In this document: positions 32,594-40,665 of the stretch, piece by piece
How the letters are laid out: each line of letters opens with the position of its first letter
How positions within the stretch are numbered: the stretch's first letter is position 1
Assembly (NCBI GenBank): GCA_905234265.1
Contig: CAJOHJ010000004.1
Location: 359,893 to 423,892 of the forward strand
Length of the DNA: 64,000 nt
Reading direction: 5' to 3'
Origin: an uncultured Prevotella sp.
GTDB taxonomy: Bacteria; Bacteroidota; Bacteroidia; Bacteroidales; Bacteroidaceae
Notes under the pieces: model-generated
Told to the model about the DNA's origin: nothing
The model's input: only the letters and a program-made list of their open reading frames with translations
Database searches by the model: none
Program-made: the position numbers and the translations under genes

Positions 32594-32902
32594 CTAAATC
32601 TTTGCTTTCAGCTTTGCAGGACTCATCCGCATGTCCCAAAATGCGGCAATGCGCAATGTATTGCCTTTGATATAATAGATTAGCTTATAGTTTTTCCCTA
32701 TGATGGTTGCCTTGTACTGGATATAGTGGCTTTTGAGGAGTGGTTCTGGAAAGCCGATGCCAGGATATTTCCTTAGCATTTTTACTTTCTCGTCAATTTC
32801 GTGTGCAAGATTGGTGGTTGCCTGCAGGCCGTAGTGTTCCAGATAATAGTCTACGACACTGTTTATATGTGATATGGCTTTCTTGTTATATTTGACCAGC
32901 AT
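32594..32902 (-). CDS. RelE/ParE-family toxin
   Basis: A 102-residue basic protein: MLVKYNKKAISHINSVVDYYLEHYG, then KVKMLRKYPGIGFPEPLL and KNYKLIYYIKGNTLRIAAFWDMR, the alpha-beta order of RelE/ParE toxins (helices followed by a beta-sheet with a late RxxxxWDxR-type element). Members cut mRNA on the ribosome or poison gyrase; which applies is not visible. Its start overlaps the antitoxin end by 17 bases. Terminator at 32529-32551. Confidence 0.78.
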   Translation of the reverse strand: MLVKYNKKAISHINSVVDYYLEHYGLQATTNLAHEIDEKVKMLRKYPGIGFPEPLLKSHYIQYKATIIGKNYKLIYYIKGNTLRIAAFWDMRMSPAKLKAKI

Positions 32903-33131
32903 AGGTTTCTATTCTATTCCATATCATTTGCATTGCTTGCCGGTGGCTTATGGTTTCGCCTCGCTGGAATTCAAGCTCGCCCTCGTTGATGTCTGCAAGT
33001 GCTTCTTCGACGGACTGTGGCAAGCCCTTTGGTATGCTGGCAGTGCGACTGTTGCGTGGTGCGTAGTCGGCAACAGGTGTGGCAAGCGGTTCTGCGGCCA
33101 TCATGGGTTCGTCTTCTTGTAGCATTGTCAA
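32886..33131 (-). CDS. Antitoxin of the RelE/ParE-type pair
   Basis: An 81-residue acidic protein (or 79 from the second Met). The C-terminal half SVEEALADINEGELEFQRGETISHRQAMQMIWNRI resembles the toxin-wrapping helices of antitoxins paired with RelE/ParE proteins in Bacteroidetes. The N-terminal third is low in predicted structure. Promoter at 33155-33162. Confidence 0.68.
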   Translation of the reverse strand: MTMLQEDEPMMAAEPLATPVADYAPRNSRTASIPKGLPQSVEEALADINEGELEFQRGETISHRQAMQMIWNRIETYAGQI

Positions 33132-33154
33132 ATGTTGTTTTTGTCAGTACGTTG

Positions 33155-33162
33155 CAAAGATA
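33155..33162 (-). promoter_or_regulatory. -7 box of the RelE-type toxin-antitoxin operon
   Basis: Minus-strand TATCTTTG, about 24 bases before the antitoxin ATG. Confidence 0.55.
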
Positions 33163-33170
33163 GCAACAAA

Positions 33171-33200
33171 AGACCGAAACGCCAAGCGTTTCGGTCTTTT
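33171..33200 (-). terminator. Terminator of the DEAD-box helicase gene
   Basis: AGACCGAAACGC / GCGTTTCGGTCT, loop CAA, with A- and T-runs on both sides. Its core is identical to the hairpin at 32529-32551, so the RelE-type pair is bracketed by two copies. Confidence 0.8.
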
Positions 33201-35090
33201 TTATTTCTTCTTGGGCTTGCGCCGTGCCCAGCCTTCTTCTTCGAAGTCGGGGACTTCGCCTTTCAGCTTCATGCCCTTGGGGTTGAGGAACTGCAGCCAG
33301 TCGTTCCTGCCGTGGCGGGTGGATGTGTCTGCCGCGGCCTTGGCGCCCTTGCCCTTGCGTTGTGCTGCGGCCTTGTCGGAGCGTCCGGCAGCCTTGCTGT
33401 CGCTGCGTCTTCCGTTGCGCTGGCCCTTGCCGGCATCCATGGGGCGCGGGCTGTCGGCATTGTTGCAGCGCACTTCGCGGTTCTTGAAGTACTGGCCGTT
33501 GACGTACTTGACTACGCGCGGTGCGTCTTCGTCGGGTACTTCGAAGTAGGAGGCAGTGGTGAGCAGGTCGATGTGTCCCACCTCTACGTGTCCGTGGACG
33601 TTGCGGTTTAGGAACTGCATGAGTTCGCCGGGGTAGAAGCCGTCTTTCTTGCCGAGGTTGATGAAGAGGCGTGTGTATCCCTTCTGAGCCTTGTTGCGCA
33701 GCTTCTGTCCGTCGCTCTGCTGTCGTCCGGCCTTTTTGTCTTCGCGCTTGGCCTTCTTGTCGCTGACCTCTTCGATTTCGGGTGCGTCGGCATAGTAGGA
33801 GAGGAAGCGTCCGAACTCCATGGAGACGATTTTCTTGATGAGGTCGTCTTTGTCGATGTATTCGAAGTATCGGCTGATGTCCTGCATGAATGGTGCTATC
33901 TGCTCTTCGTCGACGTCGGCCTTTACTATCTGGTCCATGACTCGGTAGAGCTGCTTCTTGCAGATTTCCTCGGCGGAGGGTATGATGCCGCGTTCGAACT
34001 GCTTGCCGATTTCCTTTTCGATGTTGCGGATCTTGTGTTTCTCGCGGCTGTGCACGATGGATAGCGACGTGCCTTTCTTGCCTGCGCGTCCGGTGCGCCC
34101 TGAGCGGTGTGTGTAGTTCTCGATGTCGTCGGGCAGTCCGTAGTTGATGACGTGTGTGAGGTCGTCGACGTCGAGTCCTCGTGCAGCCACGTCGGTAGCC
34201 ACGAGCAGCTGCACCATGTGCTGGCGGAACTTCTGCATGGTGAGGTCGCGCTGCTGCTGTGAGAGGTCGCCGTGCAGCGACTCGGCGTTGTAGCCGTCGT
34301 GGATGAGCTTGTCGGCGATTTCCTGTGTCTCTATCTTCGTGCGGCAGAAGATGATGGCGTAGATGCGCGGATAGAAGTCGACGAGCCGCTTCAGTGCGAG
34401 GTACTTGTCCTTGGCGTTCACCATGTAGTAGATGTGGTTCACGTGTTCGGCGCCTTCGTTGCGGCTTCCGACGACTATTTCCTGCGGGTTGTGGAGGTAT
34501 CCCTTTGCAATGCGCTCTATCTCGCGGCTCATGGTTGCCGAGAAGAGCAGGGTGTTGCGGTCCTCTGGTATTCCCCCGAGTATGGTGTCGATGCTTTCCG
34601 AGAAGCCCATGTTGAGCATTTCGTCGGCCTCGTCGAGCACTACGTTGTAGACAGTCTCCAGCTTGGCCACTCCGCGGTTCATGAGGTCGATGAGGCGGCC
34701 GGGTGTTGCCACGATGATGTGTACACCTTTCTTCAGTGCGCGTATCTGCTGTTCTATGGATGCTCCTCCGTAGACTGCCTCTATGTGTATGCCGTCCATG
34801 TATTTCGAGAACTCGCGCATGTCGTCGGCAATCTGCAGGCAGAGTTCCCTGGTTGGTGACAGCACGATGGCCTGTGTCTCCTTTCTTTCGGTGTCGATGC
34901 GCTGCAGCACGGGAATGCCGAAGGCGGCGGTCTTGCCGGTGCCGGTCTGTGCGAGAGCTATTACGTCGTTGCTGTTGCCCAGGAGGAATGGGATTACTGC
35001 TTCCTGCACGGGCATTGGCTGCACGAAGCCCATTTCTTCGATAGCGCGCCTGATGGGTGCGCTAACGCCTAATTCTTCAAAAGTCTTCAT
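33201..35090 (-). CDS. DEAD-box RNA helicase with DbpA-like RNA-binding domain
   Basis: A 629-residue helicase. Q motif and AQTGTGKTAAFGIPVL, PTRELCLQIA, VATPGRLIDLMNRG, DEADEMLNMGF, SATMS, and HRSGRTGRAGKKG are in order in the first 370 residues. Around residues 470-550 a DbpA-type RNA-binding domain follows (LFINLGKKDGFYPGELMQFL, VGHIDLLTTASYFEVP), then a basic low-complexity tail. Probably assists ribosome assembly or mRNA remodelling. Start at the Met of MKTFEELGV (35090); the four extra residues of the longer frame lie at the -7 box. Confidence 0.92.
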   Translation of the reverse strand: MKTFEELGVSAPIRRAIEEMGFVQPMPVQEAVIPFLLGNSNDVIALAQTGTGKTAAFGIPVLQRIDTERKETQAIVLSPTRELCLQIADDMREFSKYMDGIHIEAVYGGASIEQQIRALKKGVHIIVATPGRLIDLMNRGVAKLETVYNVVLDEADEMLNMGFSESIDTILGGIPEDRNTLLFSATMSREIERIAKGYLHNPQEIVVGSRNEGAEHVNHIYYMVNAKDKYLALKRLVDFYPRIYAIIFCRTKIETQEIADKLIHDGYNAESLHGDLSQQQRDLTMQKFRQHMVQLLVATDVAARGLDVDDLTHVINYGLPDDIENYTHRSGRTGRAGKKGTSLSIVHSREKHKIRNIEKEIGKQFERGIIPSAEEICKKQLYRVMDQIVKADVDEEQIAPFMQDISRYFEYIDKDDLIKKIVSMEFGRFLSYYADAPEIEEVSDKKAKREDKKAGRQQSDGQKLRNKAQKGYTRLFINLGKKDGFYPGELMQFLNRNVHGHVEVGHIDLLTTASYFEVPDEDAPRVVKYVNGQYFKNREVRCNNADSPRPMDAGKGQRNGRRSDSKAAGRSDKAAAQRKGKGAKAAADTSTRHGRNDWLQFLNPKGMKLKGEVPDFEEEGWARRKPKKK

Positions 35091-35099
35091 ATTCGGCTG

Positions 35100-35107
35100 C
35101 AAAGTTA
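35100..35107 (-). promoter_or_regulatory. -7 box of the helicase gene
   Basis: Minus-strand TAACTTTG. Transcription would start almost at the ATG, so the leader is very short or another start is used. Confidence 0.4.
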
Positions 35108-35123
35108 CGAATAAATGGGGTAC

Positions 35124-35252
35124 TTTCGTAACATGCAGAGAAAAAAAATTATCTCTGCGAGATAATTTCGTAACTCGCAGAGATAAATTTTTATCTTACG
35201 GAGATATTTTTTTATCTCACAGAGATAATTTCGTAACTCACAGAGATAATTC
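35124..35252 (-). repeat. Cluster B3 of 21-bp modular repeats (ATTATCTC family)
   Basis: On the minus strand six modules on a 7-bp grid: ATTATCT or a variant, then CTGTGAG, CCGTAAG, CTGCGAG, CGCAGAG or CTGCATG, then TTACGAA or ATAAAAA. Fills the gap between DUF4890 and the helicase and reads toward the helicase. Confidence 0.85.
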
Positions 35253-35259
35253 TGTATGT

Positions 35260-35775
35260 TTAGTTCTCAGAGGGGCGCTGTCCTCTGCGGCCCTGTCCTC
35301 CGCGGCCCCCGCGACCCTGTCCGCGGCCGCGCTGTGCCTGCTGCTGATACTTCTTGTACTGCTCGTCGGTGAGTATTTTCTTCAGCTGCTCCTCATACTC
35401 CTTGCGCTGCTGCATGTGCTTCTGCATCTGAGCCTTCTGCTCGTCGGTCAGTTCGGGGCGCTGGCCTTGCTGTCCCTGCTGTGCCTTCTGGCGCTTGCCC
35501 TGCTGGCCTTGCTCGGTGGCACCGGTCTGTCCGTCGGGGCGAGGTCCGCGTGGTCCGCCCATGCCCGGGCCGCGCAGTGCGTCCTTGTACTGAGTGTTCA
35601 GCTGCAGCACCTTTGCCTTCTGGTCGGCCGAGAGCGACAGCTGCTCGGTCATGCGTTCGGTCATCTGCTCGGGGGTAATCTCTTTGGGAGCGCGGCGCTG
35701 TCCGTTGTTGTTCTCTTGTGCTGACAGGGTAGTCATTGCTGCCATTGCCATGATGGAAAGAATAAGCTTTTTCAT
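35260..35775 (-). CDS. DUF4890-type periplasmic protein (Spy/CpxP-like)
   Basis: A 171-residue exported protein: signal peptide MKKLILSIMAMAAMTTLSAQ, then two helical segments of the LTxxQ type (ITPEQMTERMTEQLSLSADQK; PELTDEQKAQMQKHMQQRKEYEEQLKKIL), a Gly/Pro/Arg/Gln-rich linker and an Arg/Gly-rich tail. The layout matches DUF4890 proteins and resembles Spy/CpxP stress chaperones. Envelope-stress role is inferred. Promoter box at 35848-35855. Confidence 0.75.
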   Translation of the reverse strand: MKKLILSIMAMAAMTTLSAQENNNGQRRAPKEITPEQMTERMTEQLSLSADQKAKVLQLNTQYKDALRGPGMGGPRGPRPDGQTGATEQGQQGKRQKAQQGQQGQRPELTDEQKAQMQKHMQQRKEYEEQLKKILTDEQYKKYQQQAQRGRGQGRGGRGGQGRRGQRPSEN

Positions 35776-35847
35776 AGTCTTGTTGTGTTTTTTGGGTTGT
35801 TATTTGAATTGTTTTTTTGTGTTGTCTGTTCGCTGTTTTTGACGCTT

Positions 35848-35855
35848 CAAAGGTA
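35848..35855 (-). promoter_or_regulatory. -7 box of the DUF4890 gene
   Basis: Minus-strand TACCTTTG, 73 bases before the start codon. Confidence 0.55.
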
Positions 35856-35866
35856 GGAAAAGTTTA

Positions 35867-35896
35867 ACCGTCCGCAGCTTTTTTTCTGCGAACGGT
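35867..35896 (-). terminator. Terminator after the AAA/CYTH gene
   Basis: Minus-strand stem GACCGTTCGCAG with GCTGCGGACGGTT (one mismatch), an A-rich loop, and T-rich flank. Confidence 0.6.
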
Positions 35897-35968
35897 CAAA
35901 ATCTTTCAGCCAACGGGCTGTTTTCGTCAGCCTGTGCGGCCGCCGTGCTGAAGCCTTGTGGCGGTGGG

Positions 35969-37066
35969 CTATCTCTTCAGTGCAATGTTGTAGTTGTAGT
36001 ACTCCGGATTGCCGGTGACGTCTTCGATGATGCGCAGGAACGGCGGGAAGTTGACAGACTCCTGCTGGGCCACGCCCTTCGTCTCGAGGAGCATCAGATT
36101 GACCACCGGAGCGTGGAAGGTGTCTATCTCGAAGTGCTGTCCGCGCCAGATGAAGCTGTGGCGTGTCTTGTGGATGGTGGCACGGTAGGGGTCGGCCTGC
36201 TGCAGCAGGCTTTCATAGAGTGCGTTGCTCACCTGGCGCTCCGTCTCCACCACTTCCTGCTGGCTGATGCGCTTCTTCGTCTTGTGGACGTTCACCACCT
36301 CGCCGTTCCACGAGCGTCGGCGCAGGCGCACCTCGCTGCCGGGGTCGCTGGCCAGATAGGTCTGCACGATGTCGCTCTCGATGGTGTCGGGCAGTGGGCC
36401 TGTCAGCTCCACGATGTACGTGCGCTCCTCCTCGATGGGCTGTGGTATTTCCAGCACGTTGCTGATTTCCTTCAGCACGCGGTTTATCTTGGTCTCGAAG
36501 TTGTCGTGGTTGTTGATGACGCGCAGGTGCGGATGTCCGGTCCACGCACGGTTCACTTTCTTGTCCAGGTCGCGTGCCAGCTGCAGGCCTTCCTCGTTGG
36601 CCTGTTCGTAGCGCGTGGCATTGGTGGCAACGGTGTAGTACTGCTCTGCACCGTCGGCGGCCGACACCAGGTGCAGCACGGCGTCGTAGCGGCGCCGCAG
36701 CTCGTTGGTGCTGGTGTCGCACTTCTGGCACAGCTCGTTCCACATCTCCTTCGATATGTATGCCGAAATGTCCAGCGTGCCGCGGTCGCAGACTATGAAC
36801 GTCGGCTTGGTGCATGTCTGTGCCAGCCGCATGAAGCTGTCTTCCAGGGCCAGCTGTGTCTGCAGGATTGCCAGCTCTCCCTCGTAGTAGAGGTTCTTGT
36901 TAGGCGTCAGGTAGCTCCATCCGCCCTGTGAGTAGAGCGTAGGCACTTCCGGCACGGTGAACACCTTGAAGCCCAGGTTGGAGAAATGCTCGATGATGCG
37001 CACCAGTGCCGTCGTCTTGCCGGCACACGGGCCGCCCGTCAGCACTATCCTTCGGATGTTGTCCAT
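35969..37066 (-). CDS. AAA-family ATPase fused to a CYTH-like domain
   Basis: A 365-residue protein. The N-terminal NTPase has a Walker A loop RIVLTGGPCAGKTTAL and FIVCDRGTLDISAYI (AAA_28 type, about 1-185). The C-terminal half (about 190-365) has alternating basic/acidic strands (YIVELTGPLP, EVRLRRRSWNGE, HSFIWRGQHFEIDTF) that look like a CYTH triphosphate-tunnel fold. The order resembles a family also found in eukaryotes. Substrate unknown; a role in nucleotide or polyphosphate metabolism is inference. It follows the Zn-dehydrogenase gene by nine bases. Confidence 0.68.
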   Translation of the reverse strand: MDNIRRIVLTGGPCAGKTTALVRIIEHFSNLGFKVFTVPEVPTLYSQGGWSYLTPNKNLYYEGELAILQTQLALEDSFMRLAQTCTKPTFIVCDRGTLDISAYISKEMWNELCQKCDTSTNELRRRYDAVLHLVSAADGAEQYYTVATNATRYEQANEEGLQLARDLDKKVNRAWTGHPHLRVINNHDNFETKINRVLKEISNVLEIPQPIEEERTYIVELTGPLPDTIESDIVQTYLASDPGSEVRLRRRSWNGEVVNVHKTKKRISQQEVVETERQVSNALYESLLQQADPYRATIHKTRHSFIWRGQHFEIDTFHAPVVNLMLLETKGVAQQESVNFPPFLRIIEDVTGNPEYYNYNIALKR

Positions 37067-37075
37067 TCTTGCTGA

Positions 37076-38101
37076 TTATTTGCTGTCGAAGTCTACCAGT
37101 ATGCGGAACACCTTTGCCGGGGCGGCGTCCCACTGCTGCATGGCGGCCTCTGCCTCCTCGGGCTTCACGATGCCGGAGATGAGGACGTCGTAGGGCGGAT
37201 TATACTTGTTCAGGTAGCGGATGACGCCGTCGAAGTCCTCGGGCAGCGCGTTGCGCGAACCGCGGATGTCCAGTTCCTTCTGCACGAAGTACTTCGTGGT
37301 GAACTCCACGTCCTTCTTCGAGTAGCCTATGCAGATGACGCGGCCGCAGAAGGCAACCTCGTTGACGGCCATCTGGTACGTCTGCGGAGAGCCGACGGCC
37401 TCGATGACGATGTTCGGGCCCATGGAGTCGGTGATTTCCATCAGCCGCTCATGCACGTTCTCCTTGGCCGAGTTGATGGTGAAGTCAGCGCCAAGGCGCT
37501 TCACGATGGCCAGCTTCTCGTCGTCGACGTCGCAGGCAATCACCTTTGCACCGCGCAGCAGCGAGCGGATGACGGCTCCCACGCCCACCATTCCGCAGCC
37601 GATGATCATCACCACGTCGGTGTCCACCGCCTGTGCGCGGCTCACGGCGTGGAAGCCCACCGACATAGGCTCTATCAGCGCTGCATGCTCGGGGGTGATG
37701 TCGCCCACGGGGATGACCTTCTGCCAGGGCAGGGCTATCAGCTCGCGCATGGCACCGTTGCGCTGCACGCCCAGCGTCTCGTTATGCTCGCAGGCGTTGT
37801 AGCGGCGGCTGCGGCAGGCAGGGCATACGCCGCAGCTCGTGTAGGGGTTGACGGTCACCGTCATGCCCTTGCGGAGCGTCGGCGGAACGTCTGGCCCCAT
37901 GCCGACTATCTCACCGCCAATCTCGTGACCGGGAATGACGGGCATCAGTGCCATCGTGTTCAGTCCGCGGTAGGTGTTCAGGTCGCTGCCGCAGAAACCC
38001 ACATACTTCATTCTCACCAACACTTCGCCCGTGCCGCACAGGGGGGCGTCCATCTCCACCACGCTCATCTTGCGAGGCTCTATAATTCTGATTGCTTTCA
38101 T
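37076..38101 (-). CDS. Zinc-binding medium-chain alcohol dehydrogenase
   Basis: A 341-residue MDR-family enzyme. Catalytic zinc motif VGFCGSDLNTYRG and PGHEIGGEIVGMG; structural-zinc loop SCGVCPACRSRRYNAC; Rossmann loop IIGCGMVGVGAV. Related to sorbitol/threonine/galactitol-type dehydrogenases. Given the adjacent amidohydrolase and L-galactose/L-fucose-dehydrogenase-like reductase, it may oxidise an intermediate of sugar-acid catabolism. Thirty-four bases separate it from the amidohydrolase. Confidence 0.85.
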   Translation of the reverse strand: MKAIRIIEPRKMSVVEMDAPLCGTGEVLVRMKYVGFCGSDLNTYRGLNTMALMPVIPGHEIGGEIVGMGPDVPPTLRKGMTVTVNPYTSCGVCPACRSRRYNACEHNETLGVQRNGAMRELIALPWQKVIPVGDITPEHAALIEPMSVGFHAVSRAQAVDTDVVMIIGCGMVGVGAVIRSLLRGAKVIACDVDDEKLAIVKRLGADFTINSAKENVHERLMEITDSMGPNIVIEAVGSPQTYQMAVNEVAFCGRVICIGYSKKDVEFTTKYFVQKELDIRGSRNALPEDFDGVIRYLNKYNPPYDVLISGIVKPEEAEAAMQQWDAAPAKVFRILVDFDSK

Positions 38102-38135
38102 CGGGATGTTTGCTATTTAGCTATTTACAATATTT

Positions 38136-39047
38136 CTATTCGCTCATATTCTTTATATATGGCAGGCTGACGAGTTCCTGGAAGCCGAAGAGGCGTCTGG
38201 CATTGTCGCCGAGGAACATCTGCTTCTGACTGTCGGTCAGCTCCGCCGACTTGGTGACGAAGTCATACGACATGCGGTAGGTTATTGCCGTAATCGTGCG
38301 CGGATAGTCAGAACCCCACATCAGTTTCTCCCAGCCTGCGCAGTCTGCAGCTTCCTGTATTGCGCGTATCGCCGAGGGAAACGGATAGAACTCGCTGTTG
38401 AAAAGCCACGTAATGCCGCCGCTGTCGATGTAGACGTTAGGGTGGCGCGCCAGACGTATCTGGCTGAGCCAGCCGGTGCGCGTCACCATTCCGAAATGGC
38501 CTATGACAATGCGCAGTGTGGGGAAGTCGCTGATGATTTCCTCCATCATGCCCGTCTGGCAGTCGCCGTCGTGCAGCTCGATGCCAAGGATGGCGTCCTC
38601 TGCGGCCATGAGGGCCAGCACACGGCGGAAGTCGCCGTCGTGGAGAAACTCCTTGGGCAGCCTTGCGGCAGGAACCTTCAGCCCGCGGAAGCCACGGCGG
38701 AGCAGGGTGGCTGCCTCGTCGTAGAAACCGGCCTGGCGCCAGTCGGCCATGCCGAAGACAAAAAAGCGGTTGCTGTACTGGCGGCCGACAGTCTCAAGAT
38801 AGTCGTTCTGAAGGCCGTCGATGAATTCCTGCGTAATGACGGCTGCGGCCACCTGTGCATAGTCCATGTTGCTGAGGAACACCTCTGCCGAGTTGCGGCC
38901 GTCAACCATGAACGGCGGCAGCATCTGGCGCTCCTCGCCGAAGAACTCTGAGCGGCTGCGGTTGCCTGTCAGCTGGCGGATGGGCTGTCCGCCGACGACA
39001 GTGTCCTGTGTGAGCCACAGGTGTGCGTGTGTATCTATTATATCCAT
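38136..39047 (-). CDS. Amidohydrolase-family protein (possible sugar lactonase)
   Basis: A 303-residue TIM-barrel hydrolase. The metal ligands start with DTHAHLW (HxH) at residue 5, with later ligands in GIELHDGDCQ, IVIGHFGMV and MWGSDYPRT. Amidohydrolase-2 proteins include L-fuconolactonase and related sugar lactonases. The neighbour encoding an L-galactose/L-fucose dehydrogenase-like enzyme would make the lactone such an enzyme opens. Substrate not proven. Confidence 0.75.
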   Translation of the reverse strand: MDIIDTHAHLWLTQDTVVGGQPIRQLTGNRSRSEFFGEERQMLPPFMVDGRNSAEVFLSNMDYAQVAAAVITQEFIDGLQNDYLETVGRQYSNRFFVFGMADWRQAGFYDEAATLLRRGFRGLKVPAARLPKEFLHDGDFRRVLALMAAEDAILGIELHDGDCQTGMMEEIISDFPTLRIVIGHFGMVTRTGWLSQIRLARHPNVYIDSGGITWLFNSEFYPFPSAIRAIQEAADCAGWEKLMWGSDYPRTITAITYRMSYDFVTKSAELTDSQKQMFLGDNARRLFGFQELVSLPYIKNMSE

Positions 39048-39064
39048 CTGGGCGCCAGCAAATT

Positions 39065-39134
39065 GTTCACGTTTCGTGTTTCAATCTTCACGTTTCGCGC
39101 TTTATTTTTCACTTTTCACTTTACCCTTTTCCCT
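39065..39134. repeat. Heptamer repeat array (ten TTTCACG/TTTCACT units)
   Basis: Ten consecutive 7-bp units fill the gap between the amidohydrolase and reductase genes; the commonest words are TTTCACT, TTTCGTG and CTTCACG. Confidence 0.75.
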
Positions 39135-39137
39135 TCT

Positions 39138-40085
39138 TCAGGTGTTAGCCCAGCTGACGCGCTGCTGGTCGCCGATGATGGCCTGCACCTTGCGCACCAT
39201 TTCTGCGTCCACGGGTTCGCTGAGGTAGCCGATGTTCTTTGTGATGGCCTCCGGCCGCGTGGTGCTGAAGACGGTCGATGCAATGCGCTCGTTGGAGCAT
39301 GCGAACTGCATGGCCAGCCGCTCTATGGGGTAGTTCTGCTCGCGGCAGAAGTCTGCAGCCTTGCGGCAGGCTTCCACCAGCGGCTTCGGTGCCGGATGCC
39401 AGTCAGGCACGCCGCGCTCCGTCAGCAGTCCCATCGAGAAGGGTGATGCAGACAGCACGCCGATGCCGCGGCTCTCGAAGAAATCCAAGAAGTCGGCCAG
39501 CTTGTCGTCGCACAGGCAGTAGTGGCAGAAGTTCATTACGCTCTCCACGGTGCCTTCCGGCGAATGCTCTATGACCCACTGCAGGTTTTCCAGCTGCAAG
39601 TCGGTGATGCCCACGTGGCGTACCACGCCCTCGCGCTTCAGCTCGTGCAGGGCTGGCAGAGTCTCGTCGACGACTTTCTGCAAGCCGCCCTCCATGCGCC
39701 CCTGGAACTCGATGTCGTGAACGTTGATGATGTCGATGTAGTCGATGTGCAGCCGCTCAAGGCTTTCGTAGACGCTCTCCTTTGCGCGGCGTGCAGAATA
39801 GTCCCACGTGTTCTTGCCGTCCTTGCCGTAGCGGCCAACCTTCGTGGACAGCACGAACTTGTCTCGCGGAATGTCCTTAAGGGCCTTGCCAAGCACGGTC
39901 TCAGCCTTGTAGTGGCCGTAGTAGGGTGACACGTCTATCAGGTTGATGCCTGCGTCGACGGCTGCGAACACGGCATCGATGCCGCGGTGTTCGTCGAATT
40001 CGTGGAAGACTCCGCCTAACGACGAAGCCCCGAAGCCTAATTCAGACACCTGCAGGCCTGTCTTGCCTAAGTTTCTGTAGTTCAT
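39138..40085 (-). CDS. Aldo/keto reductase, L-galactose/L-fucose dehydrogenase-like
   Basis: A 315-residue AKR. MNYRNLGKTGLQVSELGFGASSLGGVF, DVSPYYG (catalytic Tyr), LSTKVGRYG (catalytic Lys), VHDIEFQ and SASPFSMGLLTERG resemble plant L-galactose dehydrogenase and bacterial D-threo-aldose/L-fucose dehydrogenases. It would oxidise an L-sugar to its 1,5-lactone with NAD(P)+. With the amidohydrolase and Zn-dehydrogenase downstream it suggests a non-phosphorylating L-fucose or L-galactose route. The start at 40085 excludes a 24-residue extension through repeat sequence. Confidence 0.82.
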   Translation of the reverse strand: MNYRNLGKTGLQVSELGFGASSLGGVFHEFDEHRGIDAVFAAVDAGINLIDVSPYYGHYKAETVLGKALKDIPRDKFVLSTKVGRYGKDGKNTWDYSARRAKESVYESLERLHIDYIDIINVHDIEFQGRMEGGLQKVVDETLPALHELKREGVVRHVGITDLQLENLQWVIEHSPEGTVESVMNFCHYCLCDDKLADFLDFFESRGIGVLSASPFSMGLLTERGVPDWHPAPKPLVEACRKAADFCREQNYPIERLAMQFACSNERIASTVFSTTRPEAITKNIGYLSEPVDAEMVRKVQAIIGDQQRVSWANT

Positions 40086-40109
40086 AGTAAAAGGTTTCTC
40101 GTTTCTTGG

Positions 40110-40185
40110 TTTTAATGTCCGGCACTTACTTTTTAATGCCAGACTCTCGCTTTTCAATGTCCGGCTCCCAGCATTCCAATGGCCT
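40110..40185. repeat. 21-bp tandem repeats upstream of the aldo/keto reductase gene
   Basis: AATG words at 40114, 40135, 40156 and 40178 mark units of 21, 21 and 22 bp, each followed by a CCGG-like or CCAG word. The consensus (TTTCAATGTCCGGC) resembles the 21-bp units inserted in murA at 62907-62969. Confidence 0.7.
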
Positions 40186-40197
40186 GTGGCCGTTTTC

Positions 40198-40449
40198 TTA
40201 CCACGGCATCATGTCGCGTTCGTCGGGGCGGTGAGCCTTGTTGTCGTCGTCGAGGATGTATACCTGCAGGTCCTGGAAGTAACCCGTCTCGTCCTGCAGT
40301 CCTTTCAGCTCTGCCTTAGTGTCTTCGAAGCCCTTGAACTCCTTAGCCGATGCAAGGTGGTTGGTAAACTCAAGCTTTTTCTTCTCTCTGTCAAGCACGG
40401 AGATCCACTCGTCCTTTGTGCGGTCTCCGATAACGAATTTCTTACTCAT
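40198..40449 (-). CDS. Small conserved hypothetical protein
   Basis: An 83-residue charged, soluble protein starting MSKKFVIGDRTKDEWISVL and ending HRPDERDMMPW. No recognised domain and no signal peptide; a helical centre and a short hydrophobic strand (DLQVYILDDDN) are visible. The frame extends upstream but the Met at 40449 lies a normal distance after the promoter at 40491-40521. It is a single-gene unit divergent from the pectate lyase. Confidence 0.65.
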   Translation of the reverse strand: MSKKFVIGDRTKDEWISVLDREKKKLEFTNHLASAKEFKGFEDTKAELKGLQDETGYFQDLQVYILDDDNKAHRPDERDMMPW

Positions 40450-40490
40450 AGTGTTGTAATGTAACAATAAAAGGTCGGATAAAATTTTGC

Positions 40491-40521
40491 CAAAGGTAGA
40501 AAATAATAGCACCACAGGCAA
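40491..40521 (-). promoter_or_regulatory. Promoter of the 83-residue protein gene
   Basis: Minus-strand TACCTTTG (40491-40498) with TTG 20 bases upstream (40519-40521). Confidence 0.7.
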
Positions 40522-40537
40522 AAAAAGTTTGTTAATT

Positions 40538-40569
40538 TTGCTATATAACGGCAAAAAAGCCTACCTTTG
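40538..40569 (+). promoter_or_regulatory. Promoter of the pectate lyase gene
   Basis: TTG 40538-40540 and TACCTTTG 40562-40569, spacing 21. It is divergent from the promoter at 40491-40521 with only 16 bases between them. Confidence 0.7.
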
Positions 40570-40665
40570 CATCGCTTTCCCGACAGTCGCCGGGAGCAGC
40601 CTGTCGCCCATCGTAGTCGGCACCTTGCAGGCAGAGAACAATAAAAACTATAAAATATCATTACC

